The position numbers and the translations under genes were made by a program. A DNA stretch of 64,000 nucleotides from Chromobotia macracanthus (Eukaryota > Chordata > Actinopteri > Cypriniformes > Botiidae), in assembly GCA_036877525.1 (NCBI GenBank), contig JAZGTH010000062.1, positions 7,310,501 to 7,374,500 on the forward strand, written 5' to 3'. Below, piece by piece: positions 40,301 to 50,411 of the stretch. Numbering within the stretch: the stretch's first letter is position 1; each line of letters starts with the position of its first letter. The notes beneath the pieces were generated by a model. That model ran no database searches. It saw nothing but the letters and a program-made list of their open reading frames with translations, and had not been told where the DNA came from.

Positions 40301-40949
40301 AGAAATATTTTGAGAATATGGGCTCTAATTTAAGCCTTACAAGTAATTTAGTAAGGCAACAATAAGGCATTTATCAGATAGTTCAGAGGGGATCTCCTGC
40401 TTTCTATCACACTACACAGAACATGCAGACAGATATTATGAAGAGCCACAACAGAGCACATGATATGACGGCAAATGAATCACCTTAAATATATTGCAGA
40501 TATACTGACAAGCAAAAACGAAAGAAGAAAATAAACATTTCTGTAACAGTCAACATAGTGCTGCTTTGCAAAAGGGATGGGCAGATCAAATTAAATGTGT
40601 ATTATTTTATCATTTTTTATTTATTTTCAATAATGTAATTCGTCCAAAACCGAAAGTCATGTCAGTTTATAAAAGAGACTGGGTGGTGTCTATACCATTC
40701 AGTGTTGTCTGTCAGTGTCGCTTACTCAACGTTTTCAGGTAATAGCAATCAGATATCAAAGGCCAATCTGTAAACTTAACGTTTACAATTATGTGTATGT
40801 AGAGACGTGAGTAATCATTTTATATCCATTCATCCATTGCCAATTTGCAATCTAATGTTTTTGCGTTAGAAGCAGTACTGAGGTCCACTGATCCACTAAC
40901 AATTGAGTTGTTCTACTTACCAGGTAACTACACTTCCGGCTCGTAACAT
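16306..40949 (-). CDS. opa1: Opa1, mitochondrial inner-membrane dynamin-like GTPase (complete, 28 coding exons plus one alternative)
   Basis: OPA1 fuses mitochondrial inner membranes and shapes cristae. Exons, in transcription order: 40949-40921, 40215-39897, 39293-39197, 39050-38943, 37195-37113, [alternative 35591-35433], 34269-34216, 34089-33985, 33856-33770, 33625-33512, 32650-32570, 32480-32406, 32027-31956, 31762-31663, 31586-31456, 31300-31228, 31142-31070, 30985-30870, 29383-29319, 29226-29150, 28556-28391, 28039-27887, 27787-27679, 27414-27335, 27211-27071, 26962-26846, 26535-26442, 26251-26141, 16370-16306. Every join keeps frame and every intron reads GT...AG. The sum is 2895 nt (964 aa plus stop), or 1017 aa with the alternative exon; human isoform 1 has 960. 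Order of parts: presequence, membrane segment (about residues 97-112), cleavage region, coiled coil, GTPase with GDQSAGKT, DLPG and TKVD, then stalk, paddle and C-terminal helices. Identity rests on near residue-by-residue recall of human OPA1. Confidence 0.97.
21168..21194. repeat. CAGA tetranucleotide repeat
   Basis: About six tandem CAGA units lie in the last intron of opa1. A related short CTGC array is at 21952-21970. Confidence 0.9.
21338..21495. repeat. Dispersed repeat, copy A (opa1 last intron)
   Basis: AATTTCCTGTCACCC, AAAAAGTGAGAG and GGAAAAACAGACTTCCACAC occur in the same order and spacing as at 28102-28245. There is no transposase. Confidence 0.75.
26141..31142 (-). CDS. opa1: opa1 exons 16-27: stalk, paddle and effector region
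   Basis: These exons cover the bundle-signalling, stalk and membrane-binding paddle parts. Very conserved runs include VTTKNLSLAVSDCFWKMV (exon 17), [20 protein letters not shown] (exon 20) and HKWNERAMDSL (exon 21). Exon 25 (26962-26846) contains the paddle Cys pair HCNLC (C857 and C860). Exon 27 (26251-26141) ends RRVQLAEDL plus one base, completed by the distant last exon. Exon 22 has a weak donor (GACA|GTGTGT). Exon 18 ends AGG|GTAAAA. Confidence 0.93.
28102..28245. repeat. Dispersed repeat, copy B (opa1 intron upstream of exon 21)
   Basis: This is the second copy of the element at 21338-21495, lacking about 15 bp of its GC-rich middle. Confidence 0.75.
29563..29668 (-). repeat. tRNA-derived SINE in an opa1 intron
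   Basis: On the minus strand it has CTGTAGCTCAATTGGTAGAG (A box) and a decayed B box ending GATTCCC, then the ATGCATAAATG-type tail. It is the same family as 55734-55830. Confidence 0.75.
31228..33625 (-). CDS. opa1: opa1 exons 9-15: dynamin-type GTPase domain
   Basis: Exon 9 (33625-33512) carries the G1 P-loop GDQSAGKT (residues 299-306) and the switch I Thr in GEMMTRSP (about T327). Exon 12 (32027-31956) carries G3 DLPG (402-405). Exon 14 (31586-31456) carries G4 TKVD (471-474) after the family signature DGSVDAERS. Exon 15 follows with GKLFPMKALGYFAVVTGK. No catalytic or nucleotide-binding residue is missing and no stop or frame break occurs, so the enzyme should be active. Confidence 0.96.
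31806..31890 (-). repeat. SINE 3' part in an opa1 intron
   Basis: It shares ACAGTGCATT-AAGGTATACAT with 32168-32262 plus the decayed family tail. The tRNA head is missing. Confidence 0.55.
32168..32262 (-). repeat. tRNA-derived SINE in an opa1 intron
   Basis: The minus strand carries GGTCATGGGTTCGAATCCCA (B box) and GGGAACACACA. The 5' A box is damaged. Same family as 55734-55830. Confidence 0.75.
33770..34269 (-). CDS. opa1: opa1 exons 6-8: coiled coil before the GTPase domain
   Basis: Exon 6 (34269-34216) encodes SSDKEKVDQLQEELLRTQ, exon 7 (34089-33985) begins LKYQRMLERLEKENKELRKV, and exon 8 (33856-33770) encodes KSLIDMYSEVLDILSDYDSN followed by YNTQDHLPR. The heptad spacing of Leu, Val and Met gives a coiled coil over about residues 213-265. 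Exon 8 leads straight into the GTPase beta-strand. All three are phase 0 at both ends, which would allow modular skipping. Confidence 0.93.
35433..35591 (-). CDS. opa1: opa1 alternative exon 5b (S2 cleavage exon), enlarged and proline-rich
   Basis: This 159-nt cassette (53 codons) is phase 0 at both ends, so it can be included or skipped without shifting the frame. It begins QTLLSELILIQQQIQQHEEE, closely matching the start of human exon 5b (LLGELILLQQQIQEHEEE), the exon carrying the YME1L-sensitive S2 site. After this it departs from the mammalian exon, which is about 37 codons: an Ala/Asn patch and a Pro/Arg/Ser-rich stretch (PPPLREPRPSPALNPSPSQP) precede the KHK end. It is GC-rich compared with the introns around it. 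The exon may also begin one CAG later. Confidence 0.85.
37113..39293 (-). CDS. opa1: opa1 exons 3-5: intermembrane-space linker and S1 cleavage region
   Basis: Exon 3 (39293-39197) carries a conserved Trp-rich block (TYDEWKDMLPDM ... WIVPDFIWEL). Exon 4 (39050-38943) encodes an acidic helix ending FLKSLLSS; its acceptor (AATAAAG|AC) has an unusually poor pyrimidine tract, but the phase and the match to the family demand it. Exon 5 (37195-37113) encodes 27 residues ending SSDKQFKK and contains LRAP at about residues 192-195. That sits at the position of the human S1 site (R194/A195), where OMA1 converts long to short OPA1. I saw no clear counterpart of human exon 4b in the intron between exons 4 and 5. 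Confidence 0.9.
38672..38718 (+). repeat. SINE tail fragment in an opa1 intron
   Basis: TTGCTTTGGATAAAAGCATC, then TGCTAAATG and ATGTAAATGTAAA, is the 3' tail shared by fish tRNA SINEs and their partner LINEs. No head is present. Confidence 0.75.
39897..40215 (-). CDS. opa1: opa1 exon 2: mitochondrial presequence and membrane anchor
   Basis: The exon encodes residues 11-116. The first 80 or so are rich in Arg, His, Ser and Gln and lack acidic residues, typical of a matrix-targeting presequence cut by the mitochondrial processing peptidase. Then come the conserved FWVARLAARLLKLRY block and a Gly-rich hydrophobic stretch (ILLGTAVGGGY), which anchors long Opa1 in the inner membrane, ending in TAKK. 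The N-terminal part diverges from mammals while the block from FW to TAKK is almost identical. The acceptor is a strong T/C tract ending CCCCAG. Confidence 0.93.
40921..40949 (-). CDS. opa1: opa1 exon 1: initiator and first ten codons
   Basis: This 29-nt exon encodes MLRAGSVVT plus two bases of a Cys codon and ends in a consensus donor (CTG|GTAAGT). The third base of that Cys codon is the first base of exon 2 at 40215. This is the same phase-2 break that splits human codon 11 in a Cys, so I prefer this start to the ATG at 40214, which lies two bases into exon 2. The result is a short hydrophobic/basic presequence start. It is too small to find by ORF length, so the call rests on phase, donor and position. 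Confidence 0.8.
40932..40939 (-). promoter_or_regulatory. ETS/GABP-type motif inside opa1 exon 1
   Basis: CCGGAAGT on the minus strand falls within the first codons of opa1. ETS-family GABP (NRF-2) sites close to the start of transcription are common in nuclear genes for mitochondrial proteins. Here the motif overlaps coding sequence, so it may be coincidental. Confidence 0.35.
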
Positions 40950-41124
40950 AATGCTATGAGCAACTAAATAGCAAATACAGGTACCTATCAGATATCTTTC
41001 TGATATAAGTCAATTCATCTTTCTAAATGGGGCACTTAAGTTAGCTTCATGGCTAACAAGGGCATAGCAAGCAGCCGATCACCAGTGTCAAGTGCTGGAG
41101 GAAACTAGTTCCTGCTCCACATCA

Positions 41125-41132
41125 TGACGTCA
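41125..41132. promoter_or_regulatory. Perfect palindromic CRE/ATF site in the opa1 promoter
   Basis: TGACGTCA, the full CREB/ATF consensus, lies about 180 bp upstream of the opa1 ATG in a locally GC-richer stretch. It is placed where a promoter element should be, but binding is inferred from sequence only. Confidence 0.5.
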
Positions 41133-42341
41133 GGCAGTCAAAATAAAGGTCCGCAAAAGCTCTCACGAAAATAAATGTAAAAGCTTTGTCAATTATTTTC
41201 ATAATTGTTTCAGTGTAGACGTTCAAGGCTTGTAGTTGTTTTCAATTCTCACGTTCATTTTCACGCTAGAATGGGACAGCATGGTGCAGTTGAGGCTGGA
41301 CTACACAGAGCAAAAAATAACAAAATAATTTCCCTTTCACAGAGGCAGCTATGAAGTAACATTACAACATGACACTGTACAAATTAAGTGTGGTTATAAA
41401 TTAAAAGATTTTTACTGTAACTTATGTTAACATACACTTCATACACACTAACTACTTTTGGAACTAACCAAAAATATAATGCTACCCAGATGCAGTGTTT
41501 TGGAGGTAATGTTTCATTTACTAAACTTAAAGAATTGTTATAGGCCAGACTAAGTGTCACCCTGACCTCTGAAGAGTATCTTGATATTCTTGTATCTCAT
41601 TAATTTATTTGTAGGGCTTATATGCATTTGATTTTTGTTTGCTTTACAGTGTTACTTTGGCATGGTGCAATTTTGCTATGGCAAAATTAATCATTGCACA
41701 TCCTTGGTTCCACCAATGAAAAGCAACTACAGTAAAAAGTAATATCTAAGTCTAAGGTGTATATATTTAACATTCTTCAAAGTATTCTGTCTGTTACATC
41801 TAGACACATTTTGCAACCAAACCATGTCAAAACCATTTCTTGAAACAAGCTTTTTAAAATTTTGTTTCTGATCCCAATACCTAGTAACCCAAGAAACAAA
41901 GTGTTTTACATTTTTATATTTAAGTTGTCACATGAAAAAACAGTCAAATATTGTATTTGTCACAACTGCAGAATGTTAGGGACTGATAGACTCTGTCACT
42001 TTACAGGGTGAAATTTCCCTAGTGCAAAACACACTGAACAATCAGTCATTGAGTGAGTTCTTTAACATTTATTCATAGCCTTATCGACCAATTCATATAA
42101 AAAGAACCGGCTCATAAGAGCCACAACGTAAGTTGCTGTATGCAGTCTCTTATTGTCTGTGTGTTATTCTGTGATGTAATATTTCATCATATTCAACTCA
42201 AGCTGCAAACTCACAACCCTGCAAAAGCATTTCTTTTGCCATGGCTCTGTACATTAAGTAGCCATGCAGGAAACAGTGTTGTAGTATTTTAATGCTGTGT
42301 TTCATCCATAGACAGCCTCAGTCTTCAGGCATCCCCAAACA

Positions 42342-42566
42342 TCAGAATGAACTCCACTGCCCTTTATGTCCTTTTGAACATTCCCACTGAACATGGATGA
42401 AGCTTCCTGATTTTGTTGTTTCCGGTTTTATGATTGGCCTTCCACATTGATGGCAGGTCCTAAACAGGTTCATCAAACTGGACTCGCTGACCAGCCATTT
42501 TTCTTCTTTCCAATGAGCTGCTTTTTCTTCCTTTTCCTCTGTGTCTGGACTTGAGGTTGAACACAT
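42342..42566 (-). pseudogene. Fragment of a Kolobok-like transposon zinc-finger protein
   Basis: An open stretch of about 74 codons has an acidic/Lys-rich start, then LFRTCHQCGRPI ... VQWECSKGHKGQWSSF. The CxxCG ... C-x3-H-x3-W pattern recalls the Cys/His module in many fish proteins derived from Kolobok-type DNA transposons (usual form: C-P-x-C-G-x-P, then a C-x(3)-GH-x(3)-W). It stops immediately after the module, where those proteins normally continue, and no transposase domain follows on this strand. I read it as a broken remnant. The family assignment is from motif memory only. Confidence 0.45.
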
Positions 42567-44479
42567 ACGAACTTCTTGTCTGACAGTAGTTCTGTTTGTG
42601 CTGGTTTATCCTATAATGATGACAGGAAAAATAACATTAGGAAGTTGTTGGGCTGTTTAACTATGCGATGGTTGTTATTGAATAACAAGTATGGCACAAA
42701 AAACATAAGACTCTACTTTCTCAACAGAAATTACCTTTGGCCAAGCAACCAACCTTCTCCAACCTTTTCCTTCTTAGTCTACAAAGTTGGGGTTCTCACA
42801 GGACTGAGATGGAGAGTCGGATGAAACAATCCATCGTGTCGTTTAGAATACAATTATGTTGTGTACAGTGACACAAAATGTATTCAATACCTAAGAATTT
42901 GACAATAATGATCTAGTTCTATAATTACAGTAGACATTACAGTAGGGATGACCTCAATCCACGGACAGACTGAATGGCTAATCCGGTTTCTCAATGAAGA
43001 GCGACCAGCCACAGCTTCAGTCTCTCTGGATCATGCAAAATCAAAAGCATTACTGATCGTCTATTAAAATTGTCTGTATGCATCTCTGCTTAAGCATCTT
43101 CTGGTGTATCTGAAAGGTAGTTCATCCAGTGTAGTGCTTTATGGTTTTATACTACTGAAATATAGTAAGGGCCAAAAATCTCTGCTGGAAATGGTTCTAT
43201 TTTGTGTGTTTTTTTTCTGGTTAAAGAAATTAAAATAAACACATGTTATCAGCACAGCAATTTGCCAAAAACTATTGTGAGGGAACACAAAACTATTGAT
43301 TTATTAATTATTGAACTATTAGTTTGTATGTATGTGTGATGAAAACTGTTTCTTATTAAATGTGGTAAATGTCAAATCAAGTTTTGATTTAGTAACAGTA
43401 ATAACCCAAATTACTGTTTATTGTTCTTTGTGCTTTTGGTCTCACACAGATAAGTTGGATGATGGTTTAACATAAAGAATATAATAGAATTCATAACCGG
43501 TGGGTCATACTCAGGGATTCAACATTCTCAATATTGTATCTAGGCTCTAGACTGACACATTATGTAAAATTTCAATTGAATGCACAAGGTAGATTGCCAC
43601 AGCAAGTTCAGACCTATCATAGCTCTCACCTAGAACACAAGACATGATCAATTTGTGTTTGTGCTAGTAGCGTATTTATGAGACAGGACCACAGCTGCTA
43701 TCAAGGCTGCAAATCAGTCTACAAAAATCCTTTAAATCTTGGAAAACATAGAATCAGAATTATTATCTTTTAATGTTTCTTATAATATCAGATGCAATAT
43801 ATCTTATTTATTTCTCAACTCTCTGGATTCTGAGTAACAGCATTCTAAAATGTTTGTGTAATGACTGATAAATCGTATCAATGACCATCAAATAGCTGCT
43901 TGGTTTATGACTCTCATTTCATTCTGTGGCGTCTTTCTTCTCCTCACATAATTGAAATAATTCAATTCAAATCATTATTGTCAGGGTCCTGGCTTCTTGT
44001 CTTGAGATCTTTCTATCTCTCTTGCCAGTATCCTGACATCCCTTGTGTTTTGTGTCAGAGCATGATGTTTGGATCCTGACTCAATCCTAGTCTTGGTTCT
44101 TGTTTCTTGGAGTCAAAATTAATGCCCTTGTGTTTGCTGTCTTGTGCTGGATCGTTATGTGTTATTATGTTTTTGTTTATGGTGCTCATGGTTTTGTTTA
44201 TGGTGCTTGTTTCTTGTTCTTGATATTTTTTGTTTCTGATGGAAATCAAAAAGTCTGCCCCATGTCTAGTGTTGAGTCTTGCTCTGGTTATTGTTTTTCC
44301 TCCTTGAGGGATTTTTTGTTAATAAAGTTCATGTTTGATGTCAAGCTGTTCTGAGTCTGGGTTCTCCCTCCCCTGGTTCCTGACAGTTATGGTAAGCAGC
44401 CATGTAATACACAGGATCAAGTAAACAATTTTAAGTTGTGAGATTGTTTCCGTAATATCTTCATTAAGTAACAAAAATG

Positions 44480-44632
44480 TTAACTTAATTTTGACTAAAT
44501 TTTTTATAATGTCCAGTTTTTCTAGTTTTTTGTATAACGTAAAAAAAATGTTTTACTAACATTACTGCAATAACTTTTAGAGAACATTAGCAAACATTCT
44601 GAGAATTGCCTGTTAGCTGGAAAGTCAGCCAG
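44480..44632. mobile_element. Truncated copy of the AACGTTCT MITE family
   Basis: GAACATTAGCAAACATTCTG and GCCTGTTAGCTGG match the reverse complement of the end of the 47311 copy. Confidence 0.6.
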
Positions 44633-46677
44633 TAATTATCAAAAAATAAGCCCAATCACTCATTTGGGGTTTGTTTTGTGATTGGCTAAATGTACATTGT
44701 CTCTGCAATGAGGACATACTCTATACATATACTTTCCATCTTAGTAGCCCTGTGGACAGTGGTTACCCTCACAAGTCACTCTCACTTTTCCTCAGTGCTA
44801 TAAACTGTTTCATGAGGTCTCCTAAAGCCAGTATAAACACTCTGAGAGATTTGGATCTCTGTGAGGCAATTATTTATACTTCAACACATTCCATGTCTGC
44901 ATGCATGAGAGGCCACAACCTGGACTGGTCTAATTTTAGAAGCACTCTGTCTTTTTCTGACTGTAAGTTCATTATACAAGTCTCTGTTTAAAAACCAGGA
45001 GCAAATATTGTCCTCCCTGTTTATTTTAGGCTGGTAAGTATGAGACTAGAACTATTTTAATATTAGAAATCACTTGCAACAGAAGCAGAACAGAGACATC
45101 CTTTATATGAAGAAAGATGCTTCATACACAAAAAGAGTACAAATTCAATTACATATAGTGTTTTTCCACATCTGTTTCATGTTCTGGATTTAGACAATTT
45201 TGACAGGAACATAACAGGAAATAAATAAAAGCCTTTTAAATGAAAAATAAAATGTCATAAAATAAAATGACAATAAAAGACACAGGGTATGAAGTTAAAT
45301 CTATTATTTTTATGATTTTATTATTTATAATAATTCAAATAAACATTATTAAATAAAATAATGTTTACATCTCGTTTTTGTCTTATACTGCTATATATAC
45401 TGCACTATATACTGTAATACTACTGCATACATGCTTGCTGCAAATCTGTTTAAGTTATGACTAAAGCAAATATATTTCTTAACAGAACACAAGAAATAAA
45501 TCAAATAAACAGACTGAGTGACCTAGAATTCCCAGAGTTCATATAACAAAACCATTCTTGCAATTGAGGGCAATGGTCAAAGAGACGTGACCATAGGTGT
45601 TCTGTATTAAGACTATCAATGGCCTCTCATACTGAAAGCTGACCCAGAAGTCAGTAACAGGAACAACTGGAGCAGGACAGTAGACAAGGCTTGGGGGTGG
45701 ATGTTGTGTGCCCCAGATTGCTTTTTTCAGAAGGGGAGGGGGTTTATCATATTCTACACAATGGGGTCATCTCATTATATATTGGCTACAAGGGAAAACA
45801 GGCGACACATCCAGCACACAATAATGAAAGTAAATTTGCAACATTGTGGGGCTTGTTTGTGAATGCCAATGTTTTGTGTCATTTGTGGATGTTATTTTGG
45901 TGTTATGGCTGTTATACCCCATATTAGCATTTATTATGACAAGTGTACTTCATAGATGCCATCTGATATGGTCTTATTTCCCTCATTGTTGGATGGTACT
46001 GATGTAGTAATACTCTCTGTCTCTCTCTCTCTAGCACACACTGGTTCTCACTGCGGCGGTCCATAATTATTGACAAGTTTGATGTGCTCAGTAAGTGGAA
46101 GTAATGAGAGAATTGGAGTTGCACAGAGTATGTGTGACTGCTATACACCAACAACCCCCTCCCCTGACCCATTGCTCTGTAATGGAAAGATTAAAAGCAG
46201 AGCACCAACCCAAAAAACACCATCCTCTCTCTCTCTTTCACTGTCTTTCCTATACCTCTCTCCCGCCCTTACACTATATCTCTATATCCCCTCCCACTCT
46301 GATGTTAAATAAATTACAGAGGATTCACTTAAAGATCTGGACAAATGTTGTGCAATAGAATTTTTGGGTCAGCTTAGAGCAACAAAACCCATATGTTGTG
46401 AGCACCTAACTGGAGGAATCTATACAACCAGCCAAACCAAGCCAGCCTTTGCCCAGAGTCTGGACCTTGTACCAACACTACATCTCTGAGAGAGAGTTTC
46501 TCAGCTCATCTAGCAGGCCCAGGACAACATCATTCCTACCGGACCTAGCCACCAAATTTGGATCATTTTCCATTGGCTACACCGTGGTCCATTTTTTCTT
46601 TCCAGCAAACAGGAGCCTCAAAGAGAGCTCCACGCGCAAGCCCCAAGCTGTCTCTCCGGCTGCTTCCCGCAATTATT

Positions 46678-49203
46678 ATGGATAATGATGAGGACGATGA
46701 TGGAAATTTTACCAAGTGGATGAGCAGTTACTGGGGGCATGGGGTGGGCGAGGAGCACGCCAAAGTGAGAAAGAGAAGCTTCATGAGACAGTCACGCAAC
46801 AAAGATGACCGACGTGCATCTTTGCCCTGCATGGTAAGGCAGCCACCATGTCATGAGAAGTAATGTCGGAAGAGAAATGGATAGTTTTTAGATTTAACAT
46901 ATACAGTACATGTGCATTACTTCAAACTAGATTACACAGTTTCCTGATGTAAATCCATTGAATAAGTTCAGTCTGTAAGTCCAATAGAAGGCTTTGGATT
47001 TGAGTTTTGTTTGGCACATGGGTTAGCTGATCTTGTAAACACAGCTGGGCAACACATTGCACATAATTGCACTTAGAAGAGAACCACTGTGAATACAGGA
47101 ATGTGTTACATGTGCTCTGATTAAAAAAGGTGATCCATCAACAATTGGTTTTCATCCCCTACATATCAGCACATCATACACTCTCCTTTACAAACAGCTT
47201 ACAGTGTACATGTACACAAGCTAAACATGTAGACTGTATCTTTATAGAGAATAACAGCATCAAGTAAGGAAATTTTGTGATAATGCTTAGTCACTGTTAA
47301 CTGCTGCTGTTACCCGGCTAACAGGAAACATTCTCAGAATGAAAGCTAACGTTCTCTCAAAGTTATCAAAAACCCTCTTGCAGCAACATTAGTAGAAAGT
47401 TTTTCTAACATTATATATCATACATCAAAAATGTTATTAGTGGAAAGTTTAAAAAACGTTACAGAATTTAAAAATGTTTAAATAATGCTCTAATAACCAA
47501 ACAATAATGTTAATACAATGTCTAAAAAACTGGACATTTTGAACTGGACGTTTCTGAAACTTTCAATATAACGTTATTGGTTGTAAATGGTTGTAACCAT
47601 TTTTGTTACTTAAAGGAAACATAACAGAAACATTCTTACAACCTAAATTGTTTGCTGGGTAGTTATTCAGTTCATTAGTACCTAAACACGGACAAAAACA
47701 AATAATTCAGATAAACTTATCTAAAACTTAGATAAGTTAGTGTGAAAATAAATGTGATGCTTTCAGCCCATGTATATGATATCTATTAACAAGTTTGCTA
47801 AAACATCACATTTGCTTCCTGTGTGATCTATGTAAAAAACAAAAGCTACAGAGCGATTTTAAAACTCACCAGCAGAGGTGGTGTTTCAAGAGTTTACAAA
47901 GACAAAAAGAAAGTGGAAAAGTAAACATTAACTGAATTATCTGAACATTTTACTTGACTCCAAAATCTGTCTAGGGATATATTCAGCTCTGCTGTAATTT
48001 TTACTTTTCAAACAGGTGATCTATTGTGTAGTTATTGTTTGGTCAATATGATGTTTTACAATATTTGTTTAGGTAATATATGCATTATCAGTGGTTGTTT
48101 GGAAATCATCTGACGTATTTGTAAACAGCTTACTATAAACAGTGGTAAATGGCAGTGATTACCCCAAGGTTACTTCGTAAGGTTCCTGTGAAGTTTCTTT
48201 TATAAGCACATCTTATACAAGTGGTATATTGAGTCTTTAAACTGTTCTCTATTATTCAGTACAGAAAGAAACACTTTTAATTTTTTTCATGTGTAGAAAT
48301 TATTTAGATTTTGGTAGTTCAACTCAACAAAGATTAATAGTTTCTCTGACTCATTATGTGAGTACAACACTGTAGTCATATTGATCATTGAGCATCTACA
48401 CATTTTTCATAAATTACATTTCTGTGTCTTCCTGTAGCTCACATAGTAGAGTATGGAACTACTGTGATGTAATTACAGTAACATTGTACAGTAATGCACA
48501 AACTAAAAACGTAAATGCAATACAAGTTCCTTTATATAAGAGCCTTTAAAATGCATAAATGAAAAGAGTACATTTCCATTTGATGATTAGGAAGTAGATA
48601 GTATGATGGTAGATGGTACCCCTGCTTTTCACTAATGCAATTCGTTGGTCTGACTTCCTCTTTTTGTCTTTTGACAAGTCTCAGCTAGAGGCCATGCACA
48701 ATCAGATGCAAGCTAACAGCCTGGTCCCCGTCCACCTAATGACCCGTGAGGAAAAGGAGGTTCACTCCCACCCTCGTGCCCCCCATGTGTCTTCAGACGA
48801 AAACCGAACCAAAGCGGTGGGATCTGAATGTCACATCACCACCATACCAGAGCTCTCAGAGTCCTTACAGAAGCGGCTGCATTTTCACAAGCACAAAAAA
48901 GTGATATCATTGGTAAGTATATATATAGGGCTGTAGATAAGGCCCTTGACTGTGTTGCTGTGGGCTCTTAAATAACAGTTAGAAATTACTGTAAGCCCCT
49001 GGACCTGTGGGCCCCTAGAACTGTGACAACCTTTCATCCCACTATCAATGCCCTTGATCACATATTTATTTTGGTTTTAATAATTTTCCATTTGTTACTT
49101 TTAGTGTGTTGCAGATAGCATATGTCTTATTTGCCATGATGAATTAAGGAATAGAAGGGGTGGCATCCAAGACCTTCACTGTGCTCATCATTTCCATAGA
49201 GAG
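46678..49203 (+). CDS. lnp1: Leukemia NUP98 fusion partner 1-like protein (3' end unresolved)
   Basis: Exon 1 (46678-46833, 52 codons) starts MDNDEDDDGNFTKWMSSYWG and ends RRASLPCM. The acidic start, the KWMSS-[FY]-WGH motif and the Ser-Leu-Pro-Cys end match human LNP1. Exon 2 (48679-48912, or from 48685) encodes a polar linker ending ELSESLQKRLHFHKHKKV, matching the SESFERQL region of human LNP1. Exon 3 (49105-49203, 33 codons, phase 0) encodes CVADSICLICHDELRNRRGG, then IQDLHCAHHFHRE. If the donor at 49204 is not used, the frame stops after four further codons. LNP1 has no known biochemical role; the human gene was found as a NUP98 fusion in leukaemia. Human LNP1 adjoins TMEM45A, and tmem45a is the next gene here. 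Confidence 0.8.
46834..48678 (+). other. lnp1: lnp1 intron 1
   Basis: The donor is ATG|GTAAGG, and the acceptor TTTTGACAAG is preceded by a T-rich tract. The intron contains a MITE (47311-47661) and otherwise plain AT-rich sequence. Confidence 0.7.
47311..47661. mobile_element. MITE with TACCCGGCTAACA ends
   Basis: It starts TACCCGGCTAACA and ends TTTGCTGGGTA, with an interior of GAACATTCT/AACGTT words. Partial relatives occur at 1310-1440, 4925-5035, 7745-8075 and 44480-44632. It sits in lnp1 intron 1. Confidence 0.75.
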
Positions 49204-50411
49204 GTAAACATTTACTGAATGCCATTTTTGTTTTGTTGCCTTCAAGAGCATAATTCACATTATGTGTCCAAAGTAGCTTTCCTCTCTAAGTAACTTTCCA
49301 AAGTAGCTAATACAGGTGGGGCTGAAAGGGTTAACCTCATTCCCCATACTTTTTCCAGTATGTTAATGGATATTGAGGTTTATGCATGGCACCAAATGAA
49401 CAAGATGCTTTGGTTCTTTCCCCTCCCACTATGCATGGAGTTTCTCTGGTTGCTTGCTGCTCTTGTGCCAGCTGACACTGAATCTGCTGTCTCTGATTAT
49501 GGAAGGCAAAAAGGCCGGAGCATGGCGCACGTCCACGCAGCAGAAGTTCAGCAGCGGTGTGCGAACGAGGGATCAAGGTGCCATTCTGCCACGAACAGAA
49601 GGAATATCAATTGCCCCAACGCCAGCTCTCTTTACGTAGACAGCGTTGATTGTTTCCAGTGCAGCGGCTTTGTCTGGATACATACCATATGTATATACCA
49701 AAAATACATCAACTAAATGTAATCATTCAGTGTATTATCAAAAATCTTTATATGACATCACTGAATTTGTGTTTAGCCTCACACTACTTTTGCTTGAAAC
49801 TCACCACAGTGATTTATTTGTTTGCAGGCTTTTGTTTCTATAATATAGTGGTTAAATTCTGTGTATTAGTAAACCGTCAAGCAAATTTTTAAAAAGTTTT
49901 AACTTGGATTAATCAGACAAAATTCCCAGATGTTATTGCACATTATGTAAAGTATTGTTCAAAACTGTGACTATTTATCAAAAGATGCATGTGACTGTTG
50001 CTGTGAAAGACATAACTATAACTATATATAACTATATGACTATGTAACTAATAATGGATAATGGATAGCTATAAATGCTGGTGTAACTATAAATATATGG
50101 TAATGTCCTGAATTTACAGGTCATATGTCTGGAGTCACTGTTGTGGAGTTTAGCTAGTGGCTAATCAGACCACTGTAATGGAAATCAATAATGGTCCAAA
50201 ATTATGCTTCACAGAGAAACAAAGGGCAACAGATCACACTTTGTCATGCGTGTAATTGATGCAAGTGTCATCATGGCTGCGCTGCAGTGCTCATTCATAT
50301 TAAAGTTTATGAGCTTTATGTAAACACTGGTTATAACGTTTTTACAGTCTTTTCCAGGCGAAACTGGAACATATAACAGAGCATGCAGTATATATTTATG
50401 TCAACATATAC

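Larger units (their letters stand above)
40950..46677. other. Divergent intergenic region between opa1 and lnp1
   Basis: opa1 runs left and lnp1 runs right from this 5.7-kb gap. Near opa1 it holds the CRE palindrome. The rest is AT-rich with mobile-element debris: a Kolobok-like zinc-finger fragment (42342-42566), a long T-rich retroelement-like tail (about 44050-44390) and part of a MITE (44480-44632). A CT-rich run (46011-46033) and about 600 bp of less AT-rich DNA precede the lnp1 start and probably include its promoter and 5' UTR. Confidence 0.6.

Noticed and set aside
49360..49716. 118-codon frame as the last lnp1 exon
   Set aside because: It does not join exon 3 in phase from a plausible acceptor without an early stop, and it does not supply the missing RING ligands.
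49663..49720. Acceptor TTTCCAG followed by TGC at 49663 as the RING second half
   Set aside because: It would supply one Cys in phase 0, but the following residues lack the CPxC pair and stop after 19 codons.
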